Positions 1 to 12,539 are shown, counted from the stretch's first letter. The stretch: 64,000 nucleotides of DNA from Cytospora piceicola (GCA_023375675.1 JALQBC010000055.1:148168-212167); one strand, 5' to 3'. The notes: generated by a model from the sequence alone, not told the origin. Numbers and translations: made by a program.

Positions 1-1159
1 TATCCTCTTTTTCATATCAATTCGAACCCATAACAACCTGCTTCGCAAACAGTTTGAAATATGCGTCAAAGCTCAGAGATAGACCTTTGACTACCTAGGT
101 AGGCCTAGGCTAACTAACCATTTCATCAGGTTCACGCTTTAGATATTGCATCCAATTACTCAGCTCTTGGAACTTGCAGCTTCATTGGCGTTCCATCCAC
201 TCGACCTGTTGTAATGCTTAATCGGTAGAAGTGTACAGCTGGGGCTCCATGAAGGGAAATCGCGGCTGGGTTGGACAGCCAGGATACGATAAATCTCAAT
301 ACGAACAGGGAACACAATGAGATTAGGTCGAAGACCACTTTTGTGTAACTCAAGATGCTCTGAAACATTGCTAAGTCTCAGAATCGAATTTTCTTTCTGC
401 AAGTAGCCCCTTTGCATGAAAACGTTCCATGCTTCACGGAAACCTACGAGAACATCCCTGCAGCCCCTGCTGGACGCCATCAGCCGCGTGACTATGGCTG
501 ATGGCTAGATCGCGTGCAAAAGACATTTGGATGTTGGAGATCTGCAGGCTTCTTGTCGTACAGTGGCGTTCGCCCCGATGTCTTGGTTCTGTACATCAAT
601 GATAGGCACGCTGCATATCAGCCTTGAACCTTAATCTAATAGCAACTGTAAGTGGTCAAATAGATACACAGCGGACCTACACTCCTTGAAGTCTTCTGGG
701 ACATGGCGGCTGTCAGATGCAAGCCTCATCTGGTCACTTGGTCCGTGTGAGTTGCCACGGGAATCCTGCGTAGTGATGACCTTGGGAGGCTCCATCTTGA
801 CAACTCTAGTCTGACGTTGGGGCTGAATCTCCAGATGAAATTCAAGCGTATGCTGCCTGGAGATGACAAACGAAAGCGCCATTAGAAGCAACCCTGAGAT
901 GGTTGAGATGCAAATACCTCCTACAGGATCGTTCTTGGATTCGTCCCAATGCCTACCTAGGTAGTTGAGAACCGTTTTCATTGGCTGGATGTGAGCTCCG
1001 GCTCGGGGTGCATTTTGACAAACTGATACTGAAAGCAAACATACAGGAGTGTAAATTAAACCTGACGACAAGGAACTTATTTTCCAAGGCTGCTTCCGCC
1101 AGTAAGGCCCGCTACTGTCATAACCACCTTTCACATGCTGTCTAGCTACCAGCAGGCTT
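1..1159. other. Intergenic, no supported gene
   Basis: Several short overlapping open frames occur on the minus strand, but none shows a recognisable domain or a spliceable structure. A copy of the palindrome TACCTAGGTA lies at 92-101 and another at 954-963 (see findings). The left part may belong to a gene outside the window. Confidence 0.4.
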
Positions 1160-2479
1160 TTACGCATCCTCGACATCACCGGTGGCGAACAACTCCAGGT
1201 ACACCCTCCCTTTCTCGACTCCCATGCCCATCAGTGTCCTCCTCAACTCTAACATGAAGGCTTCGGGGCCACAGATGTAGTACTCCGCCCTTGGGTCGTG
1301 CACAAAGAGCTCGCCCTCCCGATCCAGAGCCAGAATATCCAATCTGGGCTTCCCATCCCCGTCAACCCCCTGTCTCAGATGCACATGCGTCGACGCCCTG
1401 TCCCTGAGCCCACCATCCACAACCGATAACACCTCATCCGCAAACGGCTGTGTAGCCTTCGACCGCGAGGTGTGGATCCACGAGATCGGCCTCTTGACTG
1501 CCGAAGGCTGTGACAGCGCCTGCAGCATCGCCACGAGTGGCGTGGCGCCCACGCCGGCAGAGATGAGAACCGCCGGTGCGCCTTCCTTTGAGACATCGGA
1601 CGGGTCCAGAAAGAACTCGCCATGTGGGTGCGACAGCTCCACCGTGTCGCCCACGTTGTACCTGTCATGCAGCATGTTCGAGATCAGGCCGTCCACGCTG
1701 GCCTCGCCATCCCGATCGCGCTTGACGCTGACCCTGTAGGACCTCCCTGCCTCCTCGGGCGCCTGGCTCAGGCTATACTGCCGGCTCTGGTTGTATTTCA
1801 TCTGCGGCACAAAGATCTGCAGACTGACGTACTGGCCCGGAAGGAACTTCGGCAGAGGCGTCACGCCGTCCGCCGGCTCGAGGTAGAAGCTCACGATCCC
1901 CTCGGCCTCTTCTAGCTTCCTTGAGATGCGGAACTTCCGCCACTCGGTCCAGTTCTCGTCGGCTTTGTACAGCTCCTGCTCACGGCCGATGAAAACCTGG
2001 GCAAGGACACCGTACGCAGCTGTCCAAGCGTCCACAATCTCGGGTGTGGCCGCGTCGCCGAGCACTTGCCCTATGGCGCCCATCAGGTACGTCGCCACGA
2101 TGTCGTACTGCTCCGGCTGGATGAACAGGCTGGCATGCTTCTGCGCTATACGCTCCACAGCATGTCCCAGCTTGGGAAGGTCGTCAATGTACATAGCGTA
2201 CGCAAGCACAGCGCGGGCAAGTGCTCGTGGTTGCCGCCCTGTGGTCTGGGAGGTTGAGCTGAACACGTTGTGCAGCTCCGGGTGTGCCTCGATCATGTTG
2301 TTGTACATGAGCTTCGTGATGGTCTCGCCGTTGGCTTGCAAGACGGGGACAGTGGCCTTGATGGTGGCCATCTGGGAGGGTGTCAAGGGTGCTGAAGGCG
2401 GAACGGCATCGCCTGATGTAGCAGCACCGGGCTTGGGCCCTGCCGTGGTGCTGGGGGTGACTGTCGTATTGGTCGACAT
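1160..2479 (-). CDS. Flavohemoglobin (nitric oxide dioxygenase)
   Basis: Single-exon gene for a 439-residue flavohemoprotein. The family oxidises NO to nitrate with O2 and NAD(P)H, protecting against nitrosative stress. The globin domain covers about residues 33-170, with proximal heme His115 in QKHASL and the family segment GRQPRALARAVLAYA at 81-95. A ferredoxin-reductase-like FAD domain follows with RQYSLS at 233-238, then an NAD domain with AGVGATPL from 308. Order and length match fungal and bacterial flavohemoglobins, except for a Ser/Thr/Pro-rich N-terminal extension of about 30 residues. That extension does not look like a clear mitochondrial presequence, so a cytosolic location is likely. 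The start at 2479 is the first ATG of the frame. No functional link to the neighbouring transaldolase is evident. Confidence 0.95.
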   Translation of the reverse strand: MSTNTTVTPSTTAGPKPGAATSGDAVPPSAPLTPSQMATIKATVPVLQANGETITKLMYNNMIEAHPELHNVFSSTSQTTGRQPRALARAVLAYAMYIDDLPKLGHAVERIAQKHASLFIQPEQYDIVATYLMGAIGQVLGDAATPEIVDAWTAAYGVLAQVFIGREQELYKADENWTEWRKFRISRKLEEAEGIVSFYLEPADGVTPLPKFLPGQYVSLQIFVPQMKYNQSRQYSLSQAPEEAGRSYRVSVKRDRDGEASVDGLISNMLHDRYNVGDTVELSHPHGEFFLDPSDVSKEGAPAVLISAGVGATPLVAMLQALSQPSAVKRPISWIHTSRSKATQPFADEVLSVVDGGLRDRASTHVHLRQGVDGDGKPRLDILALDREGELFVHDPRAEYYICGPEAFMLELRRTLMGMGVEKGRVYLELFATGDVEDA

Positions 2480-3149
2480 CTCGATGGCTGGCAGTTTAAT
2501 GTCGGAAACAACTCGATAGGCACGGATGGTCTTGCTGTGGGTTTCTAGAAGGCAGGTCTAGCTGGAGGTTTATGGACCTGCTGTGATATGGGGAATCTTT
2601 CTGAAGACACCCAGCCGAGGCATGCGTAAAACATAGGGCGACAGCATCATTTTATTTGCCAGTGAATCTTCTCAACGCCACGGAGATGCATCTATCGACG
2701 GTCGATAATCAAGTGGGACCATACATCAGTGTTGCCGCCATCCGCATGCTGACGACAAGGTTGATTATCAGGCCACCCACCAAACCTCACCACTGACCGA
2801 CGGCCCGAAGCCCGAGGTCGACTGCGGCGAAGATGTGGACATAAACCAGTAATCAACTAGACGTGATTGGATTGGAGAAACCATTCTCGCAAGTTAACAC
2901 CTGTCTAGAACATAAGTCAAAATGCAACCTTGAAATCCTTCGCCGACTCGGTTCCGGACCGTTTTCGTGTCGCTGAGCTTTTCCGCGGCCGTTTGCAAGT
3001 CTGCTTTAGTCAGCTTCTCGCTACTCCTTTGTTTACCCTAACCCTTATTGTGTGCTGCATGAATTAAACATGCACTTTCTGTGCCCAGGTGGTGAGGATG
3101 TTCTGGATTGATATTCGACTGTATTACATGGATTGCCCTTTGGTACATA
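2480..3149. other. Intergenic between flavohemoglobin and transaldolase
   Basis: Upstream region of the flavohemoglobin gene and downstream region of the transaldolase gene, both on the minus strand. No coding frame, repeat or RNA gene could be supported. Confidence 0.4.
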
Positions 3150-4523
3150 TCACAGCCCCGCCAACACACTCTCGATCAACGCTTTGCCCTTGTTCTCCAT
3201 CGCCGTGAACACATCGAGCCCCTCCTTCAAGCGACTCTCCGTTATGGGATCCTTGCGTATGGCCCTCTCCAGCTCAACTCCCCCATCAGCAAGATAGTCG
3301 ATCTCCGTGCTGGCCAGCTTGCCGTCCCAGTCCTTTGCCGCCAGCGGGTCAACCCTCGCGAGCTCCTGCAGACGGGCCGGGGTGGTGAAGGACGACTGGT
3401 AGAACTCGACCTCCGGCTGCGGCTTGGGCGCGCCTGCCCCGGGCTGCTTGGTGCCGTCGTACTCGAGCTGGGCCAGGTGGTCGATGACCTTGGGCGGCAG
3501 CGTTGCCGAGTGGCAGCCGAACTCGGCGGCTGCCATGGCTTCCCTCGCCGAGAGGAAGCTGGCGAGCTTCATCTTCGGCTGCCGCTTCCCTGTCTCCTTA
3601 TACAGGCGCCTGTAGGTTTCGAGCATCTGGACGACCCGGGCTGACATGGGATGTTGTTTTGCAGGATCTTCAACGTCTGGCCAGAGGCTAGCATCGCTGT
3701 GTGCGAGGATTTCTATTTTCGTTGGTCAGCGGAGACTGACATCGTGAGAAGTGCAAGGCAAGTAGATGGTGGGTGCCAATGAGACCAAACTCACCATTGA
3801 AATAAGGGCTGATGTATAGCATGCCAGCCTGGCTACATGCAATGGCCTGAGACAGCCCGAAGATTGCAGTCCCGAGTGTTGGGATTCCTAGTCCGTCGGC
3901 ATCTTTCTCCTGCTCGAGGGTCTTTGCTGCGTTGAGAGCTGGACCAGTGGCCGGGATTTTGACGCAGTATCTCTTGCGGGAGATTCCGACCCGTCTGAAC
4001 TCTTGATCGTACAGTCTGGCGTGGTCAAGCGTCGCTTGCTCGTCGTACGCCTTGGACGGAAGCGTCTGTAGGAGAACTCGGCCCTTGATGAAGTCGATGT
4101 TCTTCTTGGCCAAGGTGACAGCCTGTCTCACACAGGAGCGATGAGCTACTTCCCGTATCAGGGGAGACACATTGGGGCTCACGCACCATCCGTGTATAAA
4201 TATGCACCCAGCCTTGCCCTTTCAGTTCCCGAGCTGTCTGCTTCAGGAGATCGGCATTGAGATCACTACTTAGTTCGATGTCGAGCAAAGTCTGGTTACT
4301 GGTCTGGTCGTTTGGGACCAGGGGCATTTTCTTGATGTAGTCTGGGTCCATCCAATCCACATCGATGTTGACTTCGTCAGGGAGTGAGGCAAATCAGCTA
4401 AGATTCTGAGCTGAGTTGAGGCGGCGAGGGAGGAGGGGGGGGGGGGCGAAAGGTTCTACACCGATCCCACTTACCCTGCTCTTCTAGCTTCTGTAGCCAC
4501 GATGTGGGCTGTTTGTTCGCCAT
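3150..4523 (-). CDS. Transaldolase family protein, four exons
   Basis: Exons 4523-4475, 4371-4187, 4122-3795 and 3712-3150 give 374 residues. All junctions are GT-AG and the frame stays open. Transaldolases move a dihydroxyacetone unit between sugar phosphates in the non-oxidative pentose phosphate pathway, through a Schiff-base lysine. The expected lysine is about residue 133 in RYCVKIPATG, followed by a TIM-barrel-like segment ending AGMLYISPYFNE. The N-terminal PNDQTSNQTLLD resembles the family's TTNPSL substrate-loop region but is clearly diverged, so this is probably a paralogue rather than the main housekeeping Tal1-type enzyme. Intron 1 carries a long poly-G run on the plus strand (poly-C in the transcript) near 4438-4446, a pyrimidine-tract-like stretch. 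Substrate specificity is not determined by the sequence. Confidence 0.88.
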
Positions 4524-5493
4524 GGTGTGTTATGTCTTCGTTGTGTCTGATATAAAACCAACGGAAACGTTCGAATATGAAAGTAGAGTGTTTATAAAAG
4601 CGGACAGGAAACAATTAAGTTCTGGTACTCATCAGGTTGGGCTTCAGGGGCCCGTTAATGAGGGTCTTGTACAAAATTCGCAGGGTTGAGTGAGGCCGTC
4701 CTCGGATGTCTGTCCCCCCAACCAAGACATTTGCTAGCTACGGTACTTGAGAACATAGAGATGTAATTGTAAACCTTTCTCCGCATTAGGCGGACGAAGA
4801 TCCCCACCAAACTTCCCCATGGTGGGGAGAGAAGCGTGGAATAATGCGGGGGAGGGTCCACACATTGTTGCTAAGCTCCTGTCAAACGGTGATGGGCAAG
4901 TACTTAAGTACTTAGGTAAAGTTACCGGGAAGGGCTTACAGCTTGAGATCCAAGTGATGAAGGAGCTGGACCTTGCCAGTGTCCATGAATATTTGACTGA
5001 CGCAGGGCAATGCGACACAACGTTCATTAGCCGAGCATGTAAGCGCATGAGACATCCGTGCTAAATGAGTTGGAAGCACACTGGAATCAGGAAAGGAGGC
5101 TGATAGCCTCAAGAACAAGATGTGGGACGGAATAGAAGCATCTACTAGCCAAGCCAGCTCGGGCTAAACATAAGACGGATATCTTACCCAGCTGTCTACC
5201 CAGGTAGGTAGTGACGGACAAGGTCCCCCTTTCCCTTCACTGTTTTGTAATTCTTACATGTCATAACATGACTCGGCAGCCTGGCTGTGATGGTCATAGG
5301 GACCGTGTCTGTTAATGTCATGCGTGTCGAACCAAGAAGTGAAGGTGTAACTAAGCGAGTGAAGAGCTACTAACACACGGTCTTGACACCGAGCCCCAGA
5401 CCATAAGGCAACCTATGTATCTATAAGAATGAAAGGTAGTAGAGTGTTCTTCCGCACTGGAGATCTTCGCCTTGTCATTTCCTCAGCAGGATC
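4524..5493. other. Intergenic, no supported gene
   Basis: Upstream region of the transaldolase gene and downstream region of the trehalose phosphorylase gene. Short open frames here have no recognisable content. The stretch includes AGTACTTAAGTACTTAGGTA near 4899, a short palindrome-rich motif. Confidence 0.4.
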
Positions 5494-7718
5494 CTAATCC
5501 TTCTTCTTTGTGTATTCTCTCGGCAACCGGTTCTCGCCCGACTTGTACGGATAACCCGCCTCCTCCCTGGCCATATCGTTGACCCACTTCTCATCCCCAT
5601 CCAGTCCTCCGTTACCTCCCTTTTTGACACCAACTTCCGCCCACTTTGCTGCAAGGTAGTACCAGCCCAGCGCGTTGCCCACCGTCCCTACCTCGTCTGA
5701 CACGCCGGTCCGCGCCTCGTAGCTCATCTTCTTGTGCAGCTCGTCATCCGTGAAGAGTGCCATCAGGTGCTTCGCAACGGTCTTCCAGTCACCCGGTTCG
5801 ACCAAGAATCCGTTGACGTTGGGCTTCACCTGTAGGGGTATGCCTCCCGTGTTGGTGACGATCACAGGTCGCCCTGCGTGGAGAGCTTCCGAGACCTTGA
5901 CCTCGAAGCCTTCGCGGGTAGACAGCTGCAGGATCACGTGAGCGTTTGCGATGATGGTGTTGAGGAGCTGGTCGTTGGGGTCCAGGCGCATGACACTGAT
6001 GTCGTGAACTAGGTGAGGGTACGTCCTCTCAATCTGAGCCATGGTCTCGTCAAAGATCAAACTGCCGTCAGGGTCGTCGACAGAGCCGTTGCCACAGACA
6101 ACCAGCTGGGGAACTTCGGTAACTCCTTGTTCCTCACAGAGCCGGCGGAATTCGGCGTATGAGTCGATGACTGTGGGGATGCCCTTGGCCGGATCAAATC
6201 TAGCCACTTGAGCAATGTACTTTCGAGTGGGATAGTGGAGCTCCGTCATTCGCTGCGCATGGCAAGCGTTGTTGTAGATCTGGCCATAGTACCCCGAGTC
6301 CCATTTGTTGAGATGCTTGTTGAGACCGTCGAGCCAGTCTGTCGTGGCCGGGAGGTACGTGACCTTCTCCTTAGGAACGTTGTGGGGGACGAAGGATGGG
6401 ATGGGATGGCTGATGAACATGTCCGCGTGCTTGATGTTTGACCACAAGAAGTCCCAGATCTCGGCTTGCGGGCTTCCTTCCTTGGCGACAAGATCAGCCC
6501 GGATCTGGATATGTGATCTGTACAGAACAGGGCGGTTTGGGGTTTGCTTCTTGATCAGAGGAATCAAGCCTGGCATCTGAGGGTCGTCAATAATGACAAT
6601 ATCGGCTCCGCCATCCTCTGGTGCAAGCAGAGGGCCACCCTCTGAGAACCAGTATCTTTGCGCATTGTCCGATATCCAGTCAATGATGAAAGCCTTCTCT
6701 TCATCGGAGACGCGTTGGTCCGGATGGCTGACACCTTGCAGAATGTTGTGGACGTTCTTTGTGATTCGGAAGACACCAGGCCTCGGCTTGGGAACATACC
6801 AAGTAAGGTCGACACCCACGAGGCGTGAAAACCGCACGAGTGCATGACGCATTAGTGCGACTCCGCCTCCTTGAGGTGTGCTACTGAAAAAGGCCACCTT
6901 GATGTTATTGCTTCGCAGCTTCTCGGCGAAGTGTAGTGTGGTCGCCCAAGTATCGGGACCGCATGTGTCCTTGTGATTGTGCACAGTAGTGAGGTGGGCA
7001 CGGAAGCCAGCGTCAGTCTGGACGACACCACGGAAACCGACCTGAAGGAGAGGAACCAGTGAAGGACCGAAATGCCTGAAGGGGCGTCAGCAAAATGCGG
7101 TAGTGGGCACTGCTTGGTTCCATCAAAGCTTTGGTAAAAGGTTGAGGGATGTTGTACTAGTACTGTTGATCGGTACGGATCGTACCGCTTTCAGGGGTCT
7201 AGGCGGAGGGCTCACATGATGCATTTGCGGGCCATACTGTCGGCTTGTTCGTCGACACGTTTGGCATCCCAGAAGCTCTTTTCCTTGTGTTCATCGTCTG
7301 GTCTTATCACGATGGCAACGATGTCGAGATCCAGCCACAGGCGAGAGCAAAGGGTTGGACTCATGTACTTGAGCGTGGTAGGGAGGCCAGCGCCGATGAA
7401 CTTTGCAAAGTTCTCGTGCTCGTACCTGGACAGCTCAGCGATGACATAGTCGGCAATGAGATCGTGGCCCATCTTCATGGCGTCGTCGAGTGTGATATAC
7501 TTGACGGAAAAGTCCAGAAGATAGACGGTGTCGTGGATAGCCAGGGCAACAGCGGCGGTGTGGTCATCGGCAAAGACAGCAGCGATGCCGATGTAGAGGG
7601 TATTGAGATTGGCCTTGAAGTGACCCTCCTTGTCAATGATGGTGCTCATCTTTCTCTGACGGTGCGCCGAAGCGCCCGTCGAGAACTTGCGGACTGGTTC
7701 CTCTGCTGCTGGAGGCAT
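5494..7718 (-). CDS. ccg-9: Trehalose phosphorylase / ccg-9-type trehalose synthase (GT4)
   Basis: Two exons, 7718-7216 and 7075-5494, give 694 residues; the junction restores IMHFGPSLVPLLQVGF. The protein matches the fungal retaining trehalose phosphorylase family known in Neurospora as clock-controlled gene 9. These enzymes interconvert trehalose plus phosphate with glucose and glucose-1-phosphate, in stress and conidiation metabolism. The first 170 residues are the family-specific N-terminal domain. The rest is a GT-B glycosyltransferase with YIAQVARFDPAKGIPTVI in the hinge region and the GT4 donor-site element EGFEVKVSEALHAGRPVI. Length is typical for the family. ATG 7718 was chosen because conserved sequence begins soon after it; upstream in-frame codons to 7985 look like 5' UTR. 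The symbol is by homology only. Confidence 0.93.
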
Positions 7719-9808
7719 GGTGCTACGTGATGTGCACTCTGTCTGCGGGGGTTTGGCAATGAAAGATCTGTTGAGGTTGCTGGTGATGTGTAGGGTCGTA
7801 TGGGCCCTCCAACCGGGGTTCAGGCGAAGTGATGGTAAACTGAGATGGGTATCGACAGGACGTAAGAGCCACAGCTGCACCTGATAGTGTAACGAAGCAC
7901 TGGATGAGTCTGGATGAAGTAGAGAAGAATCAGGGAGACAAAAGAGGATGACGGGATTCAGAAGCGCAGTGGTTTTGTACTCCAAGGTGTGGGGGGGGGG
8001 GGGGCGTGGTCCAAGCTACCCTCCCAGTTGCTGAAGCAGGAGCCTTTGGAGGTTGGAGGCCGGGAACACACACTCTCTCCCTCTCTTACTTCCAAGGTTG
8101 GTACATGCAGACGCTCCAGCACCCGCTCGCACTTGCAGCGTTTGATGCCGTATGGCGCTGTCGGATGCTTCTTCCCGAGGACAGTGTGTCCAAGCGAAAG
8201 GTGTACGAATCCAAACGTGGGGTGATTTTCCTAGGTACCTACCTAGGTAGGTACTGAAGTACCGACCTCTCATGTTCCTGTGTCCTTTGTCGCATTCCGT
8301 GATGTGACCTGTACTTCCAAGATTGTTTAACGCCCACCCTCCGCCTTTCCTTCCAAGTTGCCACTCCACCACAGCCCTACCATCAGTGATCCGCCACTTG
8401 GTTGTCTTGGGAAATACAATCTATGTCAGAACCCTTAGCTCGAGAGTTTTTTGCATTTTATTCGAACCAGAATCATTAATAGTGCGGGACGCTGGATCGG
8501 ACGTGTCCAGGTGGTACATATTACCCACAAACTCAGCAGATTGCATAACCATGACAAGAACAAGAACGGCCTTTTAGAACATGACCAACAGCAAGGGACG
8601 ATATTCCGATAATCATTAAAGGGCGACTGTGGGATCGTTTCGCCGTATGTCGTGATACTCGGCGACGAGTTGCCTCAGATTGCACCGCAGCGACGGCGCA
8701 GCGTTGTGTTGCCATTGCCGTTGGTATTGTGCATTGGCGGTGTACCACAGTGTGGGGTGGTAGTCGATGTGATGTATGGTATCCAATGTGCCTGCATGCA
8801 AGGCCCGGTGAACACGATTTGTCTGTTTTGAGTGAGACCTAACCTGGCCTGGCATTATGGCCAATTGGTTGCTACCCTGGCCCGGTTTCTCGGGAGCGAG
8901 GGTCTCATCAGTCCACCAGGCCACCCGATTGATGGCACGTCTATATACGTAGGCAGGCATGTGAATGAATGCAGGCTTGCGAAATGGTGAGAGTGGGCGG
9001 CAAGTTGAGCGCAGTCACTAAAGGGCGAGGGGCAACCGGAGAGTGCAAGCAATCAAGCTGTGGCTCGTAATTCTGACATCAGGCCACATCGATCCTGTTC
9101 AGGCATACAGTGGCAGGTGATGTTGCCGCTCATCGACAGATATTACAGATGCTTCCAAGCTCCCTCAGGCTCTTACCGGGTATGCAGTTCAGATACACGG
9201 GATGAATGGGATGGCTGTGATGGGGTGACGTTGATGTGGACTCAGTGGCTCGGTGGAGCCGCATGTCAATGTCGATTTTCCGGGGATCCCCACCTCCTGA
9301 TTCTGATGCCCCATACCAACTGACCCCAGCTTAAGTGATGCTCCTCTCCCCATTGGGCAGGTCATTTTGGTGGGCCTCAACTATTGTCTCCGCCCCCGGA
9401 CTGCAAGCAAGCATATTTTATGGGCTCTCAGAAAAGAAAACAACGTTTGCCAATCCGAAGGTCCTCTGGTGATTGGATGACGCCTTGGAGTTTTGGAAGA
9501 CTGGATGAGGATGACGGTCAGAGCATGCACGAGAATTGGGTCTAGTATATTGAGGCTACGCCTCGTCGACTGATGGGTTGAGACGGGCTGCCTGAGATTG
9601 GATGTACATGTCGACCCGTATCCCAACTTGTTTGTCGTACACTCAAACATTAGGTACCCCTGAACTTGACGTATTACCGTCGACCCACGCTTATACAGTG
9701 ACCGAGACGAGAAAGCCATTGTCCGCATCAAAAATCTCCATCCGAATCTCTACCATCAAGAAACACCTTACTAAGTCAGGGCCATAACACACACGGATAA
9801 TAGGTCCT
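7719..9808. other. Long intergenic / upstream region of trehalose phosphorylase
   Basis: About 2 kb without a supportable gene. It holds a poly-G run near 7989-8004 and a cluster of CCTAGGTA-type motifs at 8230-8254, including one exact TACCTAGGTA at 8240-8249. Open frames on both strands are short and overlap. Much of it is probably long 5' UTR and promoter of the stress/clock-type gene to its left. Confidence 0.4.
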
Positions 9809-10749
9809 TCACCGTCCCATGATCTTGCTTAAGCCACCAGACAGCATACCCGGCGCTTCCAAACATCCCCTGCTCCTCCTTGCACGTTCATGCCTCTTCA
9901 GCGCAATACTCCACGCAAAGCTCGAGTGAGCGATCCCCGCGAAGTCAGACGCCTTCAGAAGAACTAGGTAGTCAACGAGGGCCTGCTGACCGAACGTCGA
10001 CGCCTTCAGCTCCTTGAATTCCACCCCACTGAGAAGATCCGACTTGGTGACCACGGCGTAGTTGTTTGGGGCCAGCACCCTTGCCGCATCCCCCGCGAAT
10101 CGTCCCGTCACTTTCCAGCCACTGGTAGAACTGTCCGCGCCATGCCCCTGGTTCAGGAAGACCAGTTCTGGGGATGCTACTTCAATAAGTGACTCCGCTT
10201 TCAGACAGTAAACAATCGTCATCCCTCTGTGCAGTTCGTGTTACAAAATTCGCCAACACTCACCTATATTTTCATCTATGGACAAGATAGCCTGACGGAA
10301 TCTAGAAGTGCTGTTTAGACCATGTAAGAGAAGTCGGCGGTTTACCCTGTCTCAATGTCCTCAATTGCATATGCAGACCGCAAGACAATTCGGTGTCGGA
10401 CGAGACTGGCTCCAGCATGTATTGCATAGCGACTACATCGCAGTATTGGATTGCTGAAGTTCCCGACTGGAGGCCCTCACACGACTCGTTGCAAGTGAAG
10501 ACCTAGCTTCCGTTCCAGGCTGTCTGGCGACAGGCTTTCAGATATATTGTCCAGAGGCGGCATGGCAAATACATCTGTGGCCCGATAGGATCCGACGCCT
10601 GATGGTCGAGTCCAGTGTGGAGCCCATAACTCATGATTAGAGGGGTTGAAATCCAGTTGTGTGTAGAGCAGTATGACCCAAGCCCAGATTAACATTGAAG
10701 CAACGACCCGTCTCCTGTGGCCAAGGTGACCGGATGACGATGAAGTCAT
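9809..10749 (-). CDS. Putative type II membrane protein, O-fucosyltransferase-like C-terminus
   Basis: Four exons, 10749-10481, 10432-10346, 10310-10264 and 10224-9809, join in frame to 272 residues. A basic stretch (RRR at 12-14) is followed by one hydrophobic segment at about 15-30, as in Golgi type II signal-anchor proteins. The C-terminal part, with QQALVDYLVLLKASDFAGI then HSSFAWSIAL, resembles the end of GDP-fucose O-fucosyltransferase-like proteins of fungi, where a similar segment closes the donor site. The protein is shorter than the usual 400 or more residues, so it may be reduced, partly degenerate, or missing exons. The last acceptor was chosen because the nearer AG would create a stop. 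Function is therefore tentative. Confidence 0.4.
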
Positions 10750-11865
10750 GTTTTTGTGCCTAAGAGTTGTCGGGTAATCGAAGGGGTGAGAGTCCCATGC
10801 TCGATGATTGCGGCAACCTGGACGGCTTTCAGGGTTGACAAGCCAAGGATCCGGAAAGGTAGAGGACGAAGGCTAAGCAACGAAGGGGACAAGAATGTTC
10901 CAAAGAGCCGAGAACATCGGACACGCCCGAAACAAAACATCATACCAGCCCAATATAACTGGATACGGAAGGGATCATTTGAACACTCTGTCAAGGGCCA
11001 AGTAGAATTCTTCTTGGCTCGGGTTGCTACCCCATTTGCCCACACGCAGTCTGCCTGCACAGGAGATACACTGAAACCTCGATATTGATCAATCGCCTGA
11101 GGTAAGAGTGATCCTGTATCATGATCCTGGGATGAGGAGCACAGTCTGGTGAAGTATCGCAGCTCAAGTCCGGATAATGCGGCCCTTAAGCATGCTGTCA
11201 AGGCCATTTTCGAGATGCTAGCTGTGCATCACCAACAACAGCTTCCGATTTTCGCGAAGCCCGCCCCAACTCCTCCTGCTTTTTTATCCATCATGTGAGC
11301 AACATATGTCTGCCTCTTCAATTGCCCTCCATAGAGAAACATCGGTCACTTGCCGAAGAGCAACTGAAATGAAGCCCGAAACACATCCGGCCGGCACTGA
11401 TGATTGGAGTGCCAATAAAGGGTACAGAAACAGCAGACGGGACGGAAAATGCGGCAGGGTAGGAGGTTTCGCTTCGAAGGTAAGATCGAAATGGGCCGTA
11501 AAGTGAAGTAGACGGAGACAATCCCGCAGCCTGGGAGGATCTCTCCGAGAATGTGTGCGATCAAAAATGATTCACTTTGATAGATTGTCAGTTGTGCCTA
11601 AAAAGAAAGGGGGCTCATATGAGTTGCTCACCTTCAACTTGGACGGCGATCCCACCGCTTTCCGGTAACGGCTCTCTCGTAGGAACTGAAGTGCGGGTTC
11701 TCCAAGGCAGGTTGGGTGTGCTTCTTTTGTCACCAAGGCTTGATCTTCTCTTGCAAGTCCCAAGCAACGAGACGAAAGTTGTCTCAGTGGAGCGACGAAG
11801 GCAAGGCACCGACCAGGGGAGCTAATGCAGGATTCATGCAAGAATCCCATCGCGGTACCAGGTCT
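10750..11865. other. Intergenic, no supported gene
   Basis: Upstream region of the O-fucosyltransferase-like gene and downstream region of the PSF3 gene. A 153-residue minus-strand open frame at 10746-11207 has no recognisable domain and overlaps the neighbouring start, so it is not called. Confidence 0.4.
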
Positions 11866-12539
11866 TCAGTGCTTCTTGACATTCTCCATCCACACCTTCC
11901 CAGCTTTTGTCCCGTCGTGTGCCTTCCTGAACAGCTTTCTCTCCCATTCGTCCAGTCCTTTAAGGAATTCTCCGCCATCACTCATGCCGAGGTTACTTGC
12001 GTCTTCTTTGCCGGCACCAGCACCACCGGTCCCCTTCCTCGCATGCAGCGCAATATCGCCAGCACGTGTGACAAAAGTCTTTCTCAATACGCTATCCAGC
12101 TCCCTCTCCTCGAACAGATCCATGAGGCGAGTCGCCAGGCCGTAGAAGTGCGGGCTCTGGTTGCGCAGTGGTACCGCGCGCGGGTCTGCTTTGAGGGCCT
12201 GGCTAACTTCACTGGAAAGTGCCGGCGGCAGTGACAGATTGACGAAGGACTTGGCGTCCTCGTCTGCGGTGCTAGGACCGGAGGTGTTTGCCAGGGCGAG
12301 CATCTCGGCGAGCCAGAGGGGAAGGGCAAGCTTGGTGCCGGCTTTGAGGGGGTGGGTGGGGTTGTTGTCGAGATGACCTAGGTCAGGAATTTCGAAGTTG
12401 AATTCGCAGGGGATTTTCTGGAGGATGAGGAGAAGAGTTAGTACTCGAAGTCGAGATATCGCAGCCAGGAACAACACATGGTGGAAGTCTTCTGTACCTC
12501 TGCATCCGTGAGGATCGCGTCGATGTCGTAATACGACAT
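11866..12539 (-). CDS. PSF3: DNA replication complex GINS subunit Psf3
   Basis: Exons 12539-12498 and 12417-11866 give 197 residues, the usual size for Psf3. Psf3 is one of four GINS subunits that with Cdc45 and Mcm2-7 form the CMG replicative helicase in the nucleus. The N-terminus MSYYDIDAILTDAEKIPCEF matches the conserved Psf3 opening, followed by LPLWLAEMLAL and the helical A domain ending in WERKLFRKAHDG. An upstream extension of the same frame (to 12774) crosses the intron and is not coding. The gene is divergent from the superoxide dismutase gene. This is a conserved single-copy core gene and helps mark the region as non-accessory. Confidence 0.93.

Noticed and set aside
28..45. TTCGAACCCA, tRNA T-loop-like on the minus strand
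   Set aside because: The flanking bases do not form a T-stem and no cloverleaf could be drawn.
631..1179. 182-residue minus-strand frame upstream of nothing recognisable
   Set aside because: One hydrophobic stretch but no family match, and it overlaps the end of the flavohemoglobin gene.
10746..11207. 153-residue minus-strand frame
   Set aside because: No domain, no splice partner, overlaps the start of the neighbouring gene.
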